64,000 bases of DNA from Methanofollis ethanolicus (GCF_001571385.1 NZ_BCNW01000001.1:868001-932000), one strand, 5' to 3'; counted from the stretch's first letter, positions 1 to 8,858 are shown. Program-made: numbers and translations. The notes: a model not told the origin generated them from the letters alone.

Positions 1-609
1 GCCGGGCACGCCCTCGCCCTCTTCCTCCTCCTCGCCCTCGTGGCGCTCGCTCTGACCGCCACCCTCCCGTACCCGCACTCCCTCTTCGTCGCCGGGGTCA
101 TGGCGTACAGCTATGCCGTCGAGGTCTTTTACCAGCTGAAGAAGAGGGACCAGTCCTTCCCGGTCGCCCAGGTCGTCGGGCGGACGGACTTCGCCCTCTT
201 CCCGGTGGCGGGCTACCTCGCCGCGGGGATGCCCGACCTGACCGCCCTCCTGTACTTTCTCTTCTTCTACCCCTACGCCCTCGCTCACCTGGGCGCGAAC
301 GACCTGGTCGACGTGGAAAACGACCGGGCGCGGGGGATGCGGACTGTCCCCCTCCTCTACGGCACGCGGGCGGGCGTCCTCTGGGTCGCGGGGTTCACCG
401 CCGTCCACGGCCTCACGGCCCTCCTCTTCGCCGGGGTGCTCGGGACGGTTGCGCGGGGCGGCCTCCTCCTCGGCTTTCTGCTGCTCGTCGTCGCGAACCT
501 GGTCATCCTCCGGGACCGGACGCCCGAGGCAGCGATGCGGGTCTTGCCCCTCTGTCACCTGGCGATGGTGGTGTATGCCGCGGGGATGGTCCTCGGGGCG
601 GCGGGGTGA
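1..609 (+). CDS. UbiA-family prenyltransferase, C-terminal part
   Basis: The reading frame is open from base 1, so the gene starts upstream of the window and only about 202 C-terminal residues are visible. UbiA-family integral membrane enzymes transfer polyprenyl groups to aromatic or lipid acceptors. In archaea the family includes geranylgeranylglyceryl phosphate geranylgeranyltransferase. The visible part has several hydrophobic helices and an Asp-rich motif NDLVDVENDRARG, which matches the second Mg-prenyl-diphosphate motif of the family, followed by TVPLLYG. The internal GTG at 40 is not needed as a start because the frame runs on upstream. The exact substrate cannot be told. Confidence 0.85.
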   Translation, partial: AGHALALFLLLALVALALTATLPYPHSLFVAGVMAYSYAVEVFYQLKKRDQSFPVAQVVGRTDFALFPVAGYLAAGMPDLTALLYFLFFYPYALAHLGANDLVDVENDRARGMRTVPLLYGTRAGVLWVAGFTAVHGLTALLFAGVLGTVARGGLLLGFLLLVVANLVILRDRTPEAAMRVLPLCHLAMVVYAAGMVLGAAG

Positions 610-916
610 CCCTGCCGCGCGACAAAAGGCCGGCCCCCCGGCCCTGCCGCGGGCAGATCACTTTCGCCACGCTCTCTGAAAAGAAGCGCATAAATACTAT
701 GATTTTACACATTCGGCGAGCTATGCTCTCCTTTATATCTCCTCGGACCTACCTACTCCTCGGTGCGGTGTCGCCCATTCCCCCGACCTTGTTTTGATGC
801 GGCGGCCCCGCCCGGGAGTTGAAAAAAAACATGCGAGAGATATCTCGGGATGTCCCCGGCCGACAGGTCGCGGACGGCACGGCACGACCGAACACGCACG
901 ACGAGGAGGCGGCGCG
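610..916. other. Intergenic region with TATA-like sequences
   Basis: No convincing gene in about 300 bases. It holds TATA-like sequences near 690-699 (ataaatacta) and 731-739 (ctttatatc) that could drive the small-gene/primase cassette to the right. A 10-bp palindrome GAGATATCTC lies near 837-847. Base composition is lower in GC than the flanking genes. Confidence 0.4.
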
Positions 917-1159
917 ATGTGCCCCAGAAGGATAGACGGCAGCCTTCATGTTTCCCCGTGCTCCAACACCGGATCCAGGAAGACCGCCACATCTCCGTCG
1001 ACCCGTGAGGAGATAAACACCACAGAGCCGGTGCCCTTCTACCTGGTGCCGCAGGCGGTGGCGGGGGAGATGCGGCGCCTCGGCGGGGCGGTCAGCGAGG
1101 TCCACGTGAGGCGGGGCGCCCGGCACATGTACGCGGTCACGGTGGTGGTGCGGGAATGA
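917..1159 (+). CDS. Small hypothetical protein of replication cassette
   Basis: An 80-residue product of unknown function. ATG at 917 is preferred because a GAGGAGGC ribosome-binding sequence precedes it at the right distance; a longer frame starts at 794 but its N-terminus is low-complexity Arg/Gly/Pro. The C-terminal half (from FYLVPQAVAGEMRRLGG to HMYAVTVVVRE) looks structured and beta-rich. The stop overlaps the next ATG in an ATGA at 1156-1159, so translation is probably coupled. It is the first gene of a tightly packed set leading into a primase-helicase, which suggests an accessory role in a plasmid- or virus-derived module. No family recognised. Confidence 0.6.
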   Translation: MCPRRIDGSLHVSPCSNTGSRKTATSPSTREEINTTEPVPFYLVPQAVAGEMRRLGGAVSEVHVRRGARHMYAVTVVVRE

Positions 1160-1455
1160 GTGCCACCCTCCGTCTCGGGTCCGACGACGCCGTCTACCTG
1201 CTCGTCGGCCGCGAGCGCTACCGGATCGCCCCCGATGACCTGCAGGACCTGATCGTCCACGGCCACGCGGTGCCGGTGACACGGGAGGGCCCGGCGATCG
1301 TGGGCCACGCGGCGGTGAACCCTGCCGGCCGTGCGGTGAAGGTCTTCACGGTCTCGGGCCACTTCATCGTGCCGCTCGTCTCGTTCCGCCGTGTCGCCAC
1401 GGGCGAGGCCAGGTCGGCCCCGCTCTTCCCCCTGGTGCCGGAGGGGTGGCGATGA
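1156..1455 (+). CDS. Small hypothetical protein of replication cassette
   Basis: A 99-residue protein with no recognised domain. It contains several alternating hydrophobic beta-strand-like stretches (VYLLVGRERYRI, GHFIVPLVSF) and is probably a small globular beta-rich protein. It begins in an ATGA overlap with the gene before it and ends in an ATGA overlap (1452-1455) with the primase-helicase, so the three genes form one translationally coupled unit. Function unknown; context implies involvement in replication or copy control of a mobile element. Confidence 0.65.
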   Translation: MSATLRLGSDDAVYLLVGRERYRIAPDDLQDLIVHGHAVPVTREGPAIVGHAAVNPAGRAVKVFTVSGHFIVPLVSFRRVATGEARSAPLFPLVPEGWR

Positions 1456-4211
1456 TCGCCGACGCTCTCGCCGCCCTGTTCTCCGGCGGCGTGGTGGAGG
1501 TGCGGGCCCTCGCGGACTTTGCCACGCACTCGGGCTACTTCGACGATTTCGCCCGCCTTGCGGCGGCGGCCGAGGCCCTGGACGCCGACCCGGAGGTCCG
1601 CGGGATCTATGTCACCCTCAACGTCGTGAACCCGGCCCTCCTCGCCCGCCGGGCGAACAGGGTGAAGATGCGTCTCTCGCGGAGCGACGCGACGACCGCG
1701 GACGCGGACATCCTCCGCCGCCGCTGGTTGCCCATCGACCTGGACCCGGTGCGGCCGAGCGGGGTGTCCTCGACCGAGGAGGAGCACGAGGCGGCCCTCA
1801 GGCGGGCCGACGCGATCGCCCTCTGGCTTGCTGAGCAGGGGTTCTCCGAACCTATCCGCGCCGACTCCGGGAACGGGGCGCACCTCCTCTACGCGATCGA
1901 CCTCGCGAACGACGACGAGGCGACGGCCCTGGTGAAGGGCGTGCTCGCCACCCTCGACGCGTTGTTCTCGGATGAGACGGTCACCGTCGACACGGCGAAC
2001 TCCAACGCCGCACGCATCTGGAAACTCTACGGCACCTGCTCGCGCAAGGGGGACACCACGCGCGAGAGGCCGCACAGGCGGGCGCGGGTGCTCTCGGCGC
2101 CTGAGGAGAGGGAGGTCGTCCCGCCCGAGAAACTCCGGCAGATCGCCACCCGCCTCCCGGTCGAGGCGCCGCCCACGCCCGCACCGACAGGCGGGAAGAC
2201 CGACCTCGCCGCCTGGCTTTCGGAGCACGGCCTCGGGGTGCGTTCCACCCGCCCCTGGCAGGGCGGCACCCTCTTTGTCCTGGAGGACTGCCCCTTCTCG
2301 ACCGCCCACCGCGACGGCGCCTTCGCCGTCCAGTTCCCGAGCGGTGCGGTCTATGCCGGGTGCCACCACGCGAGTTGCGGCGGCGGGACGCAGAGGTGGC
2401 CCGAACTGCGCGGGATGTACGAGAAACGCACCCGGAAAAAACGGGAGGAGATGCCTCCACCACCCCTCCCTCCGGCACCCGCCGCCTTCGCCCGCGAGGA
2501 GGCGATGAAGATTTTAGAACACGGCGACCCCCTCGCCTTCCTCCTCGACACCTTCGCCCGCGAGCACGTCGGCGACCGCATCGTCGCCGAGTGCCTGGTG
2601 ATGTCCCTCGCCTCGCAGTCGGTGAAGAACACCAACGGCCTCCACGTCTCGGTCTCGGGCACCTCGGGGAAGGGCAAGAGCCACGCCTGCGCCACCATGC
2701 TCAAACAGGTGCCCTTCGCCTACCGCATCGCCGGCACGGTGAGCAACAAGGCCCTCTACTACAACGAGAACCTGCAGCCAGGCACCGTCTTCCTCTTCGA
2801 CGACGTCTCCCTCTCCGACGACCTCCAGGAGGTCCTCAAGGCCGCGACCGCGAACTTCAGGGAGGGAATCGAGCACCAGACCCTCACCAACGACCGCAAA
2901 CTCCAGATCTGCCGGATACCGGAGAGGTGCGTCTGGTGGCTTGCAAAGGTCGAGGACGTCGGCGACGACCAGGTGATGAACCGCATGCTCACCACCTGGA
3001 TCGACGACTCCCTCGAACAGGACGAGCGGGTGCTCAGGCACCGGAAGCGTGCGGAGACGCGGGAGGAAGACGAAGACGAGGAGGAAGACCCGGCCCTGCC
3101 GGTCTGCCGGGCGATATGGGAGGTGCTCAAGGAGGAGCGCGTCCACGTCTCGGTGCCGTACGCCGAGGCAGTGCAGTTCTCCTCCTCGGCCAACCGCAGG
3201 AACCCGGGCATCCTCTTCGACATCATCAAGGCCTCGGCACTCCTCCACCGGTTCGAGCGCGAGGACTACGGCGGCGGCATCCGGGCCGACAGGTCGGACT
3301 TCGAGACGGCGGCCCGGATCTACGCGGCGATCAACGGCGAGGCCGGCGGGCAGGAGACGAAACTCACGAAGAACGAGGCCGCCGCCCTTTCGACGGTGGC
3401 GACGATGGGCTGGGAGCAGTTCACGATCAGGATGCTTCAGGAGGCGCTCGGGCTTTCGTACCACCAGACCCGCCGGATCCTCCACGGCTACAACAACGGC
3501 GGCACCATCTACTCGGGACTGCTGGAGAAGTGTCCGGCGGTCAGTTACCTGGACACCACCGTCTCTTCGGATGTCGACGGCTACCTGGTCCGCCGGCGGG
3601 AGCACCAGTTCTCCTTCGACCCGGAGGCGTACCGGCGGTGGACGGCCGGGGCCCATGTCTGGCTCGACCGCGACCCGCCGGACGACGACACTTTCGCACC
3701 CGGAATGCACCGGGATGGCACCGGAGATGTGCAGAGGACGGGGACGGAGGGACGGCCCCGGAGTACCTATTCTAGAGAGAAGAGAGAGAGATCTCTCTCT
3801 CATAGTACTCTATTGCACCAGACTGAGGGGGCACACACCACCCCTGATCTGTCGGGGTCTCGGGGGGTGTGCGCGCGCGATCGGCGTCCTGATGCACATG
3901 ACGGCAAAGATGGGGGTGAAAGCCAGCCGATCCGCAATCCCGGCCAGAAAATACCATCGTTCATCGACAGTGCCGGCGTGCAGCCCGGTGCAATCCTGTG
4001 CACCCGTGCAACCGGGAGCGGGACGCTCACACTCCCCGGCGTGCTGGACCGCCGGGAGTTCACGCGGGTTTCGACCGACCTGGGGCGGTGCAGCGTCTGC
4101 GGCGAGAGGAGGGCGGTGTTCCGGTCGGCCGACGGGCGGGCTCTGCTCTGCGAGGCGTGTTACGGCCGTCTGGTGCGGGCGTGGAACGCGGCGAAGGGGG
4201 TGAGCGGGTGA
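1452..4211 (+). CDS. Primase-helicase replication protein (AEP-type primase + P-loop ATPase)
   Basis: A 919-residue protein of the kind that starts replication of archaeal plasmids and viruses. Residues 96-98 (DLD) give the metal-binding acids of an archaeo-eukaryotic primase, residues 139-144 (SGNGAH) the nucleotide-binding His motif, and D180 with NAARIWKLYGT the third conserved region. Around 255-325 a Cys/His cluster (CPF, then AGCHHASCGG and WPELR) matches the zinc-binding region found after such primases. A P-loop (GTSGKGKS, about 402) and Walker B (FLFDD, about 445) mark the helicase-type ATPase, followed by a winged-helix-like part and a C-terminal CxxC...CxxC zinc finger (about 880-903). 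ATG at 1452 is chosen over GTG 1446 because it forms an ATGA overlap and has GGAGGGG upstream. The stretch about 760-870 is low-complexity and may be a linker. Confidence 0.82.
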   Translation: MIADALAALFSGGVVEVRALADFATHSGYFDDFARLAAAAEALDADPEVRGIYVTLNVVNPALLARRANRVKMRLSRSDATTADADILRRRWLPIDLDPVRPSGVSSTEEEHEAALRRADAIALWLAEQGFSEPIRADSGNGAHLLYAIDLANDDEATALVKGVLATLDALFSDETVTVDTANSNAARIWKLYGTCSRKGDTTRERPHRRARVLSAPEEREVVPPEKLRQIATRLPVEAPPTPAPTGGKTDLAAWLSEHGLGVRSTRPWQGGTLFVLEDCPFSTAHRDGAFAVQFPSGAVYAGCHHASCGGGTQRWPELRGMYEKRTRKKREEMPPPPLPPAPAAFAREEAMKILEHGDPLAFLLDTFAREHVGDRIVAECLVMSLASQSVKNTNGLHVSVSGTSGKGKSHACATMLKQVPFAYRIAGTVSNKALYYNENLQPGTVFLFDDVSLSDDLQEVLKAATANFREGIEHQTLTNDRKLQICRIPERCVWWLAKVEDVGDDQVMNRMLTTWIDDSLEQDERVLRHRKRAETREEDEDEEEDPALPVCRAIWEVLKEERVHVSVPYAEAVQFSSSANRRNPGILFDIIKASALLHRFEREDYGGGIRADRSDFETAARIYAAINGEAGGQETKLTKNEAAALSTVATMGWEQFTIRMLQEALGLSYHQTRRILHGYNNGGTIYSGLLEKCPAVSYLDTTVSSDVDGYLVRRREHQFSFDPEAYRRWTAGAHVWLDRDPPDDDTFAPGMHRDGTGDVQRTGTEGRPRSTYSREKRERSLSHSTLLHQTEGAHTTPDLSGSRGVCARDRRPDAHDGKDGGESQPIRNPGQKIPSFIDSAGVQPGAILCTRATGSGTLTLPGVLDRREFTRVSTDLGRCSVCGERRAVFRSADGRALLCEACYGRLVRAWNAAKGVSG
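3761..3810. repeat. Perfect 20-bp palindrome inside larger inverted repeat
   Basis: Positions 3782-3801 are a perfect palindrome of alternating GA then TC dinucleotides (GAGAGAGAGATCTCTCTCTC). It is nested inside a second arm pair, GAGTAC at 3761-3766 and GTACTC at 3805-3810, with a bulge on the left arm. It lies within the low-complexity C-terminal part of the primase-helicase gene. It could be a protein-binding site, a hairpin at an origin, or the scar of an insertion. Confidence 0.75.
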
Positions 4212-4215
4212 GTCC

Positions 4216-4527
4216 GTGGCGCATCAGCGGCACGGGATGCCGGTGGCCCCGGAAGGGGGTGAGCGGCTGATCCCCCTGGACCCTCTCCAGACGCCGGCGG
4301 TGCTCCTCGGCATGGCGGGTGCGGTGCTCGTGGCCGGGCGCGGGAGGGGGACGCGGGCGCTGGGGTTTGGGATGTGGGTGATCGGGAACCTGTTCTGGGT
4401 GGCGTACGGGGTCGTGACCGGGAATGTGTACGTGATGGTGATGTTCGGGTTTTACGGGGTGACGGCGGTCGTGGGGGTGGTGAACCAGATCGGTGAAAGA
4501 AGAAAGAAGAGAATTTGTGATCTCTAA
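4216..4527 (+). CDS. Small integral membrane protein, unknown
   Basis: A protein of about 103 residues with three likely membrane helices (AVLLGMAGAVLVAG; GFGMWVIGNLFWVAYGV; VYVMVMFGFYGVTAVVGVV) and a short basic tail (GERRKKR). The pattern of small 3-TM segments resembles the half-repeat of PnuC/SWEET-like transporters, but this is only a topology resemblance. GTG at 4216 lies 4 nt behind the primase stop, so it is probably coupled; ATG at 4237 is an alternative. Probably the last gene of the replication cassette. Confidence 0.6.
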   Translation: MAHQRHGMPVAPEGGERLIPLDPLQTPAVLLGMAGAVLVAGRGRGTRALGFGMWVIGNLFWVAYGVVTGNVYVMVMFGFYGVTAVVGVVNQIGERRKKRICDL

Positions 4528-4530
4528 AAA

Positions 4531-4540
4531 GCCTTTATCT
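4531..4540 (+). promoter_or_regulatory. Candidate TATA box before hsdM1
   Basis: The sequence gcctttatct lies in the AT-rich gap between the membrane-protein gene and the first hsdM. It would place the transcription start near 4560, about 50 nt ahead of the ATG at 4614. Weak evidence, from position and composition only. Confidence 0.35.
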
Positions 4541-4613
4541 GTGACTGATTCGTTTCGATTCACTTTTAGGGGGGAAGATCGACATCTTGACAGATATCAG
4601 GTGAATACAATCG

Positions 4614-6113
4614 ATGGATCCACACGAACAGAACATCCTTTCACTCTCAGAACTGGAATCATGGCTCTTTGCGGCCGCGAACATCCTCCGCGGCCCGATC
4701 GACGCCGCTGATTTCAAGACTTACATCTTCCCTCTCCTCTTCCTGAAGCGGATCTGCGATGTGTACGACGAAGAATACGATCTGGCTGTTGCAGAGGCCG
4801 ATGGGAATATCGAGGAGGCGGAATACAGGGAGAACTTCCGGTTCGTGATCCCCACGGGCTGCCACTGGAAGACTATCAGGGGGCAGAGCGAGGATATCGG
4901 GAAGGCGATCCAGGACGCGATGCGGTGTATCGAGCACGCAAACGAGAAGACGCTCAACCAGATCTTCGGGGATGTGCAGTGGTCGAACAAGGAACGCCTC
5001 TCCGATGCCCTGCTCAAGAACCTGATCGAGCACTTCTCGGAGAAAAACCTCTCGAATGCCTCTGTGGAGTCCGACATCGCCGGGAGGGCCTACGAGTACC
5101 TGATCAAGAAATTTGCGGACGAGTCGAATAAGGCGGCCGGCGAGTTCTATACCCCGCGGATGGTCATCACGTTGATGATGCGGATCCTCAAGCCGCAGGA
5201 GAGGGAGAGCGTCTATGACCCTGCGGTGGGGACGGCCGGGATGCTGCTGGAGGCCCTCTCTTATGTGCAGGAGCATGGGGGCGACATCAACCTCCTCCAC
5301 CTCTACGGGCAGGAGAAGAATATGACAACCTCCTCGATCGCCCGGATGAACCTGATCCTGCACGGCCGCGAGGATTTTCAGATCGTGCGGGGGGACACGC
5401 TCAGGAGCCCGGCGTTTGTGGAGCAGGACCGTCTGAAGACCTTCGACTGCGTGGTGGCAAACCCGCCCTTCTCCCTGAAGAAGTGGGGGGAGGAGGTCTG
5501 GGAGCACGATCCCTATGGCCGGAATTTTGCCGGGATGCCGCCCCAGAGTTATGGCGACTTTGCCTGGGTCCAGCACATGATCGCCTCGATGGCGAAGCCG
5601 AACGGACGGATGGCGATTGTGCTGCCGCAGGGTGCGCTCTTCCGGAAGGGCGCCGAGGGGCGGATCAGAAAGGCGCTCCTGGAGATGGACCTGCTGGAGG
5701 GGGTGATCGGTCTTGGGCCGAACCTCTTCTACGGGACGACGCTTGCGGCGTGCATTCTGGTCTTTCGGTGGCAGAAGGAGGAACGTCTCCGTGAGCGGGT
5801 ACTCTTCATCGATGCGTCGGACGAGTACCAGAAGGGGCGGAACCAGAACCACCTCTGTCCGGAGCATGTGGGCCGGATCTCTGCCTGGTACGAGGGGGGT
5901 CAGGACGTGCCGGGTGCGGTGCGGGTGGCGACGCTCGACGAGATCAGGGGGGAGGACCATAACCTGAACATCTCGCTCTATGTCGAGCCTGTGGTCGAGG
6001 AGGACCCGATGACGGCCGAAGAGGGGCTGGCGCGGGTGAAGGATGCGGCGGCCGCGTGCACCGAGGCCGAGGAGCGGTTGAAGAGGTTGCTTGCCGGGGA
6101 AGGGGGGGTCTGA
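4614..6113 (+). CDS. hsdM: Type I restriction-modification methyltransferase subunit HsdM (copy 1)
   Basis: A 499-residue N6-adenine DNA methyltransferase subunit. The N-terminal HsdM_N region (LESWLFAAANILRGPIDAADFKTYIFPLLFLKR, spread over residues 11-43) is followed by the SAM-binding motif I DPAVGTAGM near residue 202 and the catalytic motif IV NPPF near residue 283. Both are intact. Length is normal for HsdM. With HsdS it would form the modification complex that methylates host DNA and, with HsdR, the restriction complex. It is the first gene of the locus and its stop directly touches the ATG of a second, related hsdM. Two full HsdM genes in one locus is unusual. Confidence 0.95.
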   Translation: MDPHEQNILSLSELESWLFAAANILRGPIDAADFKTYIFPLLFLKRICDVYDEEYDLAVAEADGNIEEAEYRENFRFVIPTGCHWKTIRGQSEDIGKAIQDAMRCIEHANEKTLNQIFGDVQWSNKERLSDALLKNLIEHFSEKNLSNASVESDIAGRAYEYLIKKFADESNKAAGEFYTPRMVITLMMRILKPQERESVYDPAVGTAGMLLEALSYVQEHGGDINLLHLYGQEKNMTTSSIARMNLILHGREDFQIVRGDTLRSPAFVEQDRLKTFDCVVANPPFSLKKWGEEVWEHDPYGRNFAGMPPQSYGDFAWVQHMIASMAKPNGRMAIVLPQGALFRKGAEGRIRKALLEMDLLEGVIGLGPNLFYGTTLAACILVFRWQKEERLRERVLFIDASDEYQKGRNQNHLCPEHVGRISAWYEGGQDVPGAVRVATLDEIRGEDHNLNISLYVEPVVEEDPMTAEEGLARVKDAAAACTEAEERLKRLLAGEGGV

Positions 6114-7592
6114 ATGGCGCCCGAACCGATCACCCAGGCCGAACTGGAGAAGTATCTCTGGGGGGCGGCGGTGCTGCTCAGGGGCTATATCGATGCGAGC
6201 GACTACAAGCAGTACATCTTCCCGCTGCTCTACTTCAAGCGGATCTGCGACTGCTACGACGAGGAGACGGAGCGGGCGCTGGCGGCGTGCGGCGAGGTCT
6301 TCCCTGAGGACCACCGCTTCGTGGTGCCTGAGGGGGCGCACTGGCGTGATGTGCGGGCGGTGACCGAGGATGTGGGGGTGGCGCTCCAGGTGGCGATGCA
6401 CCGGATCGAGGACGCAAACAGGGAGACGCTTGCCGGGATCTTCGGGGACACGTCGTGGACGAACAAGAACTTCCTCTCCGATGCGACGCTCCGCGATCTG
6501 GTGGAGCATTTCTCGTCAGAGACGCTCTCCCTTGCCCATGTGCCGCAGGACGAACTGGGGCAGGGCTACGAGTATCTGATCAAGAAGTTTGCGGACGATT
6601 CGGGACATACGGCGGCGGAGTTCTACACGAACCGGACGCTGGTGCGGTTGATGACGCAGATGCTCGACCCGCAGGAGGGGGAGTCGGTGTACGATCCGAC
6701 CTGCGGGAGTGCGGGGATGCTGCTTGTCGCCGCCCTGCAGGTGCGGGAGCAGGGGAAGGAGTACCGGAGTCTGCGTCTCTTCGGGCAGGAGATCAATTTG
6801 ATCACGTCGTCGATCGGGCGGATGAACCTCCTGCTCCATGGTATCGAGGACTGCACGATTGTGCGGGGCGACACCCTGGCGGACCCGGCGTTTGTGGAGC
6901 ACGACCGTCTGCAGACGTTCGACTGTATCCTTGCCAATCCGCCGTACTCGATCTCGCGCTGGGACAGGGAGGCGTTTTCGAGTGACCGCTGGGGCCGGAA
7001 CCTCTTCGGGGTGCCGCCGCAGGGGCGTGCGGACTACGCCTTTTTCCAGCATATCATCAGGAGCATGGACCCGGCGACGGGGCGGTGTGCGATCCTCTTC
7101 CCGCACGGGGTGCTCTTCCGCGATGCGGAGAGGGAGATGCGCCGCCGGATCGTGGAGGCCGATCTCGTCGAGTGCGTGCTGGGCCTCGGGCCGAACCTCT
7201 TCTACAACTCGCCGATGGAGGCGTGCGTGATCGTCTGCCGGATGCAGAAACCGCCTGCACGACGCGGGCGGGTCCTCTTCATCAACGCGGTGGACGAGGT
7301 GACCCACGAGAAGGCGCAGAGTTTCCTGGAGCCCAGGCATATCGCGAAGATCCTGGCGGCCTACCTGAGCGACGAGGATGTCGAGGGATTTTCCCGCTCT
7401 GTGCCGGTCGAGGAGATCCTGGCGAAGGACGCGAACCTGAGCATCCCCCGGTATGTTGCCCGGTGCGATGACGACGATGCGACCCCGACGTTTGCAGGGG
7501 TGTATGAGGAGTGGACCGAGTATACGACGGAGAAGAGCGACGCGATGGAAGAACTGCGTGCAGTGCTGAAGGAGGTGGGGCTGGATGGGTGA
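6114..7592 (+). CDS. hsdM: Type I restriction-modification methyltransferase subunit HsdM (copy 2)
   Basis: A 492-residue paralogue of the preceding HsdM with the same layout: HsdM_N region starting at residue 7 (TQAELEKYLWGAAVLLRG), motif I DPTCGSAGM near residue 193, and motif IV NPPY near residue 276. Catalytic motifs are intact, so this is not a decayed duplicate. The two copies share many blocks (EYLIKKFADxS, EFYT, RGDTL, PAFVE) but differ throughout, which argues for an old duplication or a true two-subunit design. The ATG follows the stop of copy 1 without a gap, and its 3' end overlaps hsdS by 8 nt. Confidence 0.95.
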   Translation: MAPEPITQAELEKYLWGAAVLLRGYIDASDYKQYIFPLLYFKRICDCYDEETERALAACGEVFPEDHRFVVPEGAHWRDVRAVTEDVGVALQVAMHRIEDANRETLAGIFGDTSWTNKNFLSDATLRDLVEHFSSETLSLAHVPQDELGQGYEYLIKKFADDSGHTAAEFYTNRTLVRLMTQMLDPQEGESVYDPTCGSAGMLLVAALQVREQGKEYRSLRLFGQEINLITSSIGRMNLLLHGIEDCTIVRGDTLADPAFVEHDRLQTFDCILANPPYSISRWDREAFSSDRWGRNLFGVPPQGRADYAFFQHIIRSMDPATGRCAILFPHGVLFRDAEREMRRRIVEADLVECVLGLGPNLFYNSPMEACVIVCRMQKPPARRGRVLFINAVDEVTHEKAQSFLEPRHIAKILAAYLSDEDVEGFSRSVPVEEILAKDANLSIPRYVARCDDDDATPTFAGVYEEWTEYTTEKSDAMEELRAVLKEVGLDG

Positions 7593-8778
7593 GTGTGCAA
7601 TGGTCCGGTTTTCTGAGATGGCCAGTCAGGTCACGACCAAGGTGAAACCTGCCGACACCGACCTCGATCGCTATGTGGGGCTGGAGCACCTTGACCCGGA
7701 GTCCCTGCATATCAGGCGGTGGGGCGTGCCGGGAGATGTCACCGGGGAGAAGATCGTGGTCAGGAAGGGCGACGTCATCTTCGGGAAGCGGCGTGCCTAC
7801 CAGCGGAAGGTCGCCATCGCAGACTTCGACTGTATCTGTTCGGCCCATGCGATGGTTCTCCAGCCCAAAGAGGATGTCATTATCAGGGAAATTTTCCCCT
7901 TCTTCCTCCAGTCGGATCTTTTCATGAACCGTGCGGTCCAGATCTCGGTGGGCGGTCTTTCCCCGACGATCAACTGGAAGGATCTTGCCGGGCAGGAGTT
8001 TCCCCTCCCGCCCATCGAGGAGCAGCGCCGCATTGCCGGGGTGCTCCGGGCGGCGGAGGACGTGATCGTGAAGGACGAGGCGCTCGTCGCCGAGGCCGAG
8101 CACTATAAGCAGGTGATGATGCGGGAGTTGTTCTCGAAGGGGATCGGGCATGAGGAGTTCCATTCAATACGAAAACTAGGTGTTTTACCTAAAATATGGA
8201 CCGTAAAAAAGTTAGGGGAAATTTCAACCATAACTTCAGGTGGAACACCAAATAGAAAAGTCAAAACCTACTGGAACGGAGAAATACCGTGGATAAAAAC
8301 TGGTGAAGTGAATTATAATGTCATAATGGATACTGAAGAAAAAATTACACAAGAAGGACTGGACAATTCCTCTGCAAAGGTGGTACCACCTGGAACATTA
8401 TTAATGGCCCTTTATGGAGAGGGCGTTACAAGAGGTAGGGTCGCTATCACAGGTATCGCTGCAGCAATAAACCAGGCGTGTGCTGTCATTTTTTGTGAAG
8501 ACATTGTTTTAATGAAATATCTTTATTATAACATCTCATATCGCTACAATGATATCCGAGATCTAAGTGGAGGGGCGAATCAAAAAAATTTAAACATCTC
8601 GATAATTAAGGATATTTTAATTCCCCTTCCTCCCCTCCCCGAACAGCGCCAGATCGCCGCCATCCTCTCCGCCATCGACGACACCATCGCCGCCGCCCGT
8701 GGGAGTGTCGAGGCCTCGAAGGCGCTGAAGATGCGGTTGATCAACCAGGTGCTCTCGCCCGCCGGTGAGACGGCGTGA
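7585..8778 (+). CDS. hsdS: Type I restriction-modification specificity subunit HsdS
   Basis: A 397-residue protein that recognises the two halves of the target sequence. Two target-recognition domains are each followed by the conserved PLPPIEEQRRIA (about residue 138) or PLPPLPEQRQIA (about residue 350) and a coiled-coil spacer. ATG at 7585 has GGAGGTGGGG in front and overlaps hsdM copy 2. Codons from about 8161 to 8630 are AT-rich, whereas both flanks are GC-rich. So the second target-recognition domain is foreign and its borders coincide with the conserved spacer blocks, as expected for domain exchange by recombination. Confidence 0.93.
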   Translation: MGECAMVRFSEMASQVTTKVKPADTDLDRYVGLEHLDPESLHIRRWGVPGDVTGEKIVVRKGDVIFGKRRAYQRKVAIADFDCICSAHAMVLQPKEDVIIREIFPFFLQSDLFMNRAVQISVGGLSPTINWKDLAGQEFPLPPIEEQRRIAGVLRAAEDVIVKDEALVAEAEHYKQVMMRELFSKGIGHEEFHSIRKLGVLPKIWTVKKLGEISTITSGGTPNRKVKTYWNGEIPWIKTGEVNYNVIMDTEEKITQEGLDNSSAKVVPPGTLLMALYGEGVTRGRVAITGIAAAINQACAVIFCEDIVLMKYLYYNISYRYNDIRDLSGGANQKNLNISIIKDILIPLPPLPEQRQIAAILSAIDDTIAAARGSVEASKALKMRLINQVLSPAGETA

Positions 8779-8850
8779 TCGACGAGAACATCCTCTCTTT
8801 TTCCGTACCACGCTCCCGAACCCCTGCGCCTTCCCCGACCCGATCGGTAT

Positions 8851-8858
8851 CTTTATGC
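8851..8858 (+). promoter_or_regulatory. Candidate TATA box before the three-gene insert
   Basis: In the 161-nt gap between hsdS and the next ATG (8940), ctttatgc follows a cggtat sequence and would start a transcript near 8880. If real, the TIGR04255-like/unknown/HEPN-like genes have their own promoter instead of depending on hsdM-hsdS read-through. Confidence 0.35.

Noticed and set aside
1218-2369. Long minus-strand open frame opposite the primase-helicase gene
   Set aside because: High-GC antisense shadow: low-complexity Arg/Gly/Glu-rich translation, no domain, and a better-supported gene on the other strand.
2514-3803. Second long minus-strand frame opposite the primase-helicase
   Set aside because: Same reason; composition typical of antisense of a GC-rich gene.
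4659-6509. 616-residue minus-strand frame across both hsdM genes
   Set aside because: Runs through two genes with intact methyltransferase motifs; the translation has no recognisable feature.
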